Under the pieces are notes generated by a model. It had not been told where the DNA came from and ran no database searches. It saw only the letters and a list, made by a program, of their open reading frames with translations. A DNA stretch of 9,156 nt. It comes from Acidobacteriaceae bacterium (GTDB taxonomy: Bacteria > Acidobacteriota > Vicinamibacteria > Vicinamibacterales > CAVVIG01). Location of the stretch: positions 1 to 9,156 of the forward strand of contig JAISPN010000267.1 in NCBI GenBank assembly GCA_031274845.1, in the 5' to 3' direction. Both the position numbers and the translations under genes were made by a program. Positions 5,556-9,156 of this stretch are shown one piece after another; positions within the stretch are counted from its first letter, which is position 1; each line of letters opens with the position of its first letter.

Positions 5556-7289
5556 ATGGTGAAACTGTTTCGATTCCTCAAACCGCATCGCGTGCAGGTG
5601 GCGCTGGTGCTCGTGCTCGCGCTCGCGCAAAGCATCAGCTTCCTGCTGCTCCCGCGGCTGATGTCCGACATCGTCGATCGCGGCATCGTCCACGCCGACC
5701 AGGGCGCCATCATCCGCACCGGCGGATTCATGCTCCTCATGTCGGTCGTGGCGACGCTGTGCGCCGCGGCGGGAAACTACTACGCCGCCCGCGTCGCCAC
5801 CGGCTTCGGACGCCATCTCCGCGCGGCTATCTTCGCGCGCGTCGAACATTTCTCGGTCCATCAGTTCGATCGGTTCAGCTCCGCCTCGCTCGTCACCAGA
5901 ACGACGAACGACACGACGCAGGTGCAACAGATGCTGACTGTCGTGATGACGATGGTCATTACCGCGCCGATGATGGCCATCGGCGGCATCGTGCTGGCGC
6001 TCTCGCAGGATACGCAACTCGCCTGGGTGCTCATCGCCGTGATGCCGGTGATGACGATCGCGATCGCGCTCATCATGCGCTCCTCCGTCCCGTTGTCGCA
6101 GGCGGTGCAACAGAAAATCGACCGTCTCAATCTCGTGCTCGGCGAAGGCTTGAGCGGCGTGCGCGTCATCCGGGCGTTCGATCGCGGCGAACATCAGCGT
6201 CAACGCTTCGACGCCGCGAACCTCGACCTCACCAACACGGCCATCGCGGTCAACCGGCTGACGTCGCTCCTGGCGCCCACGCTCTTCGTCATGCTCAACC
6301 TGACCAACGTTGGCATCATCTGGTTTGGCGCCCACTGGATCGACGAAGGACAGATGCAGGTCGGCGTGATGATCGCGTCGCTGCAGTACGCCATGCAGAT
6401 TCTCTTCGCGGTGTTCATGGTCACGGCGATGTTCGTCATGCTGCCGCGCGCGGCGGCATCCGCGGCGCGCATCAACGAAGTGCTCGACGTCCCGCCGGAG
6501 ATCATCGATCCCGCGGCGCCAGCATCGCCGCAGCGCAACACGATGCGCGGGCACGTCGAATTTCAGCACGTCACCTTCCAGTATCCGGGCGCTGAAGAAC
6601 CGGCGCTCACCGGCGTCTCGTTCAGCGTGCGTCCCGGCGAGATGACGGCGATTATCGGCGGCACCGGCTCGGGCAAGTCGACGCTGGCCGGGCTCATCCC
6701 GCGCTTCTACGACGTCAACGAAGGGCGCGTGCTCGTCGACGGCGTCGACGTCCGCGAGATGACGCAGGCGGAACTCCGCGCCCGCATCGGCTACGTGCCG
6801 CAAAAGGCGATGCTGTTCACCGGCACGGTTGCCGACAACATCCGCTACGGCAAAGACGACGCCACCGATGCGGACGTGCAGCACGCGGCGGCCGTGGCGC
6901 AGGCGAGTGACTTCGTCAACGCGATGCCAGACGCGTTTGCCTCCACCATCTCGCAAGGGGGCACGAATCTTTCCGGCGGCCAGAAGCAGCGCCTCTCCAT
7001 CGCGCGCGCCATCGTGCGGAAGCCTGACGTCTATGTGTTCGACGACAGCTTCTCGGCGCTCGACTTCGCTACCGACGCGAAGTTGCGCGCGGCGCTCCGA
7101 GAGGAAACCGCTGACGCCACGGTCTTCGTCGTCGCGCAGCGCGTCAGCACCATCGTCAACGCCGACCGCATCGTCGTGCTCGACGATGGGCGCGTGGTGG
7201 GCATCGGCACGCACGCGGAACTTCTCAACAGCAATGACATCTACCGAGAGATCGTCGCCTCGCAGGTGTCGCTCGAGGAGGTCGCATGA
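5556..7289 (+). CDS. Heterodimeric ABC exporter subunit with degenerate ATP site (BmrC/TM287-like)
   Basis: A 577-residue half-transporter: an inner-membrane exporter domain fused to an ATPase domain. Six membrane segments are visible at about 14-36, 54-76, 127-149, 155-175, 236-258 and 271-297. The nucleotide-binding domain has Walker A GGTGSGKS (368-375), Q-loop Gln416, a canonical signature LSGGQ (472-476) and Walker B VYVFDDSFSALD (492-503). The residue after the Walker B Asp496 is Asp497 rather than the catalytic Glu, and the H-loop reads VVAQR, with Gln528 in place of His. Those two substitutions, with FDDSFSALDFATDAKLR, mark the catalytically poor subunit of BmrCD, LmrCD and TM287/288-type heterodimers. 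Its intact LSGGQ would complete the working ATP site of the partner encoded directly downstream (ATGA overlap). Family members export drugs or lipids; the substrate here cannot be read from sequence. Confidence 0.93.
   Translation: MVKLFRFLKPHRVQVALVLVLALAQSISFLLLPRLMSDIVDRGIVHADQGAIIRTGGFMLLMSVVATLCAAAGNYYAARVATGFGRHLRAAIFARVEHFSVHQFDRFSSASLVTRTTNDTTQVQQMLTVVMTMVITAPMMAIGGIVLALSQDTQLAWVLIAVMPVMTIAIALIMRSSVPLSQAVQQKIDRLNLVLGEGLSGVRVIRAFDRGEHQRQRFDAANLDLTNTAIAVNRLTSLLAPTLFVMLNLTNVGIIWFGAHWIDEGQMQVGVMIASLQYAMQILFAVFMVTAMFVMLPRAAASAARINEVLDVPPEIIDPAAPASPQRNTMRGHVEFQHVTFQYPGAEEPALTGVSFSVRPGEMTAIIGGTGSGKSTLAGLIPRFYDVNEGRVLVDGVDVREMTQAELRARIGYVPQKAMLFTGTVADNIRYGKDDATDADVQHAAAVAQASDFVNAMPDAFASTISQGGTNLSGGQKQRLSIARAIVRKPDVYVFDDSFSALDFATDAKLRAALREETADATVFVVAQRVSTIVNADRIVVLDDGRVVGIGTHAELLNSNDIYREIVASQVSLEEVA
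7275..7281 (+). promoter_or_regulatory. Strong ribosome binding site for the second ABC subunit
   Basis: GAGGAGG ends 4 bases before ATG 7286 and lies inside the last codons of the upstream subunit. It fixes the start of the second subunit at 7286 in preference to internal ATGs at 7328 and 7361, and with the ATGA overlap points to coupled, near-equimolar translation of the two subunits. Confidence 0.75.
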
Positions 7290-9156
7290 GCGCGCCAGCG
7301 CCACGTAGTGCGCCTCCCCCATCCGACATGTTCGGCCGGCGGCAGGTCGGCGGTCTCGGGATGCCGACGCAAAAGGCCAAGAACTTCAAAGGCACGCTCT
7401 CGCGTCTGCTCAGCTATCTGTGGCCACACCGGACCGGCCTCGGCGTCGTGGTTCTCGCCGGCGCCATCGGCACGACGCTCAGCGTCATCGGCCCGAAGAT
7501 TCTCGGGATGGCGACCACCAAAGTGTTCGAAGGCTTCATCGCGAGGCAGCGCGGCCTTCCCGGCGCCGGCATCGACTTCGAGTACATCGGACGGCTGCTC
7601 GCGATTCTCGTCCTGCTCTATCTGGCGGGTAACGCCTTCAACTACCTGATGCAGTACCTGATGGCGAACGTCGCGCAGAAGACGATCTACGCGCTGCGCC
7701 GTGAGGTCGAGGCAAAGTTCGATCGGCTCCCGCTGAAGTTTTTCGATTCGCGGCCGCGCGGCGAGGTGATGAGCCGCGTCGTCAACGATCTCGACTCGAT
7801 CAGCAGCACGCTGCAACAGAACCTGACGCAGCTCCTGACGTCCATCCTCACGCTCATCGGCGTCATCGTGATGATGCTGACCATCAGCTGGATTCTGACG
7901 CTGGTGACGGTGCTCACGCTGCCGATCAGCATCGGCGTCGTCTCGGTGATTGCCAAGCGGTCGCAGAAGTTTTTCATGAAGCAGCAGACGGCGCTGGGTG
8001 CCTTGAACGGGCACGTGGCGGAGATGTACGGCGGGCACACGATCGTCACCGCCTTCGGCCACGAGCAGAAGTCGGTCGCGCGGTTCAATCAACTGAACGA
8101 GACGTACTACGAAGGCGCGTGGCGCGCGCAGTTTGTGAGCGGCATCATCATGCCGGTCATGTTCTTCGTCGGCAACCTGAGCTTCGTCGGCATCGCCGTC
8201 ATCGGCGGCCTGCTGGTGACGCGCGGATCGATCACCATCGGCGACGTGCAGGCGTTCATCCAGTACGCGCGGCAGTTCTCGATGCCGATCACGCAGCTCA
8301 GTGGCATCGCCAACATGATCCAGTTGACGATCGTCTCCGCCGAACGGGTGTTCGAGCTGCTCGACGAGCCGGAAGAAACGCCGGACGCGGCCGATGCCAC
8401 GGCCATCACCACGCCGCGTGGCGCGGTGCAGTTTGACGAGGTGAGCTTCCGCTACAAGAGCGACGTGCCGCTCATCGAACAGATGTCGCTCGACGTCGCG
8501 CCGGGGCAGATGGTCGCCATCGTGGGTCCGACGGGCGCTGGCAAGACGACGCTGGTGAATCTGCTGATGCGCTTTTACGACGTCTCCGCCGGCGCGATTC
8601 GCGTGGACGGCGTTGACATCCGCGCGATGAATCGCGGCGCGCTCCGCCGCATGTTCGGGATGGTGCTGCAGGACACGTGGCTCTTCTCGGGAACGATTCG
8701 CGACAACATCGCCTACGGCCGCGAAGGCGCGAGCGAAGACGCGATTGTTGGAGCCGCCAAGGCGGCGCAAGCGGATCACTTCATCCGCACGCTGCCGGAC
8801 AACTACGGCACGCTCATCAACGAAACGGCGTCGAGTCTGTCTGAAGGCCAGAAACAACTGCTGACGATCGCGCGCGCGTTTCTCGCCGACCCGGCGATTC
8901 TCATCCTCGACGAAGCGACGAGCAGCGTCGACACGCGCACCGAAGTGCTCATCCAGCGCGCGATGGCCGACCTGATGCGCGGCCGCACGACGTTCGTCAT
9001 CGCGCACCGGCTCTCAACGATTCGGAACGCCGATCTCATTCTGCTGATTGAACACGGCCGCCTCGTCGAACGCGGCACGCACCACGAACTGCTCGCGGCG
9101 CAGGGACGCTACTACGCGCTCTATCAAAGTCAGTTCGCCGGACGGACGGCGATTGG
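7286..9156 (+). CDS. Heterodimeric ABC exporter subunit with catalytic ATP site (BmrD/TM288-like), 3' end outside window
   Basis: The frame is open from ATG 7286 to the window end (623 complete codons); only the extreme C-terminus is missing. An N-terminal cytosolic extension of about 35 residues, rich in Pro and Ala at first, precedes NFKGTLSRLLSYLWPHR, usual for this subunit type. Six membrane segments lie at about 50-75, 101-127, 180-200, 201-223, 284-310 and 318-343. The ATPase domain has Walker A GPTGAGKT (414-421), Q-loop Gln462, Walker B ILILDEATSS (538-547) with catalytic Glu543, and H-loop VIAHR with His574. The signature is LSEGQ (518-522), with Glu for the first Gly. It therefore supplies the catalytic machinery but a faulty signature, complementary to the upstream subunit. 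Translation starts by ATGA overlap from a GAGGAGG site. Closest described relatives are the YheH/BmrD/LmrD group. Confidence 0.93.
   Translation, partial: MSAPAPRSAPPPSDMFGRRQVGGLGMPTQKAKNFKGTLSRLLSYLWPHRTGLGVVVLAGAIGTTLSVIGPKILGMATTKVFEGFIARQRGLPGAGIDFEYIGRLLAILVLLYLAGNAFNYLMQYLMANVAQKTIYALRREVEAKFDRLPLKFFDSRPRGEVMSRVVNDLDSISSTLQQNLTQLLTSILTLIGVIVMMLTISWILTLVTVLTLPISIGVVSVIAKRSQKFFMKQQTALGALNGHVAEMYGGHTIVTAFGHEQKSVARFNQLNETYYEGAWRAQFVSGIIMPVMFFVGNLSFVGIAVIGGLLVTRGSITIGDVQAFIQYARQFSMPITQLSGIANMIQLTIVSAERVFELLDEPEETPDAADATAITTPRGAVQFDEVSFRYKSDVPLIEQMSLDVAPGQMVAIVGPTGAGKTTLVNLLMRFYDVSAGAIRVDGVDIRAMNRGALRRMFGMVLQDTWLFSGTIRDNIAYGREGASEDAIVGAAKAAQADHFIRTLPDNYGTLINETASSLSEGQKQLLTIARAFLADPAILILDEATSSVDTRTEVLIQRAMADLMRGRTTFVIAHRLSTIRNADLILLIEHGRLVERGTHHELLAAQGRYYALYQSQFAGRTAI

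Noticed and set aside
4791..7322. 843-codon minus-strand ORF
   Set aside because: Only its last 224 codons are a real methyltransferase. The rest is antisense to the first ABC subunit, is low-complexity and rich in His, Arg, Asp and Glu, and is typical of antisense frames in GC-rich genes.
7241..9007. 588-codon minus-strand ORF
   Set aside because: It lies entirely antisense to the second ABC subunit, which has every expected motif on the plus strand. Composition is His/Arg/Asp-biased with no recognisable domain.
1..9156. RNA genes, CRISPR arrays, insertion sequences, prophage or defence genes
   Set aside because: Nearly all of the window is accounted for by ordinary coding genes. I saw no regularly spaced repeats, transposase motifs, terminal inverted repeats or tRNA-like folds.

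Overview
The window is a GC-rich, gene-dense stretch of chromosome from a Gram-negative (two-membrane) bacterium. The evidence for two membranes is a Sec-signal LolA-like periplasmic protein followed by a beta-barrel outer-membrane protein ending in an aromatic residue. Gene content and codon style would suit an acidobacterium (for example Vicinamibacteria) or a similar high-GC lineage, but no rRNA or other phylogenetic marker is present, so that placement is a guess. No tRNA, rRNA, CRISPR array, insertion sequence or prophage gene was seen.

Layout. (1) 1-444 (+) is the 3' end of an unrecognised gene cut by the left edge. (2) 453-1965 (-) holds guanine deaminase (guaD), preceded on the same strand by a possible 61-residue ORF. 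(3) 1966-2059 is a divergent, locally AT-rich regulatory gap carrying a tandem imperfect 20-bp repeat. (4) 2060-4789 (+) is a tight three-gene operon: a LolD/MacB-type ABC ATPase, a LolA-like 'outer membrane lipoprotein-sorting' protein and a beta-barrel outer-membrane protein. No cognate permease is present. (5) 4791-5465 (-) is a SAM-dependent methyltransferase of the HACG/PCC type (PF13679-like), convergent with the operon with a single base between stop codons. (6) 5556-9156 (+) encodes two ABC half-transporters with an ATGA overlap; the second is cut by the right edge.

How the genes fit together. The last pair forms a textbook heterodimeric ABC exporter of the BmrCD / TM287-288 type. The first subunit has Asp in place of the catalytic Glu and Gln in place of the H-loop His. 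The second has an intact Glu and His but a degenerate LSEGQ signature. When paired head to tail they give one competent and one dead ATP site. The ATPase/LolA-like/barrel operon looks like a trans-envelope transport or lipid/lipoprotein trafficking module whose inner-membrane permease must be encoded elsewhere, if it exists. guaD links the left part to purine salvage or catabolism. The genes as a whole do not form one pathway; the window looks like ordinary chromosome with a few points worth following up.
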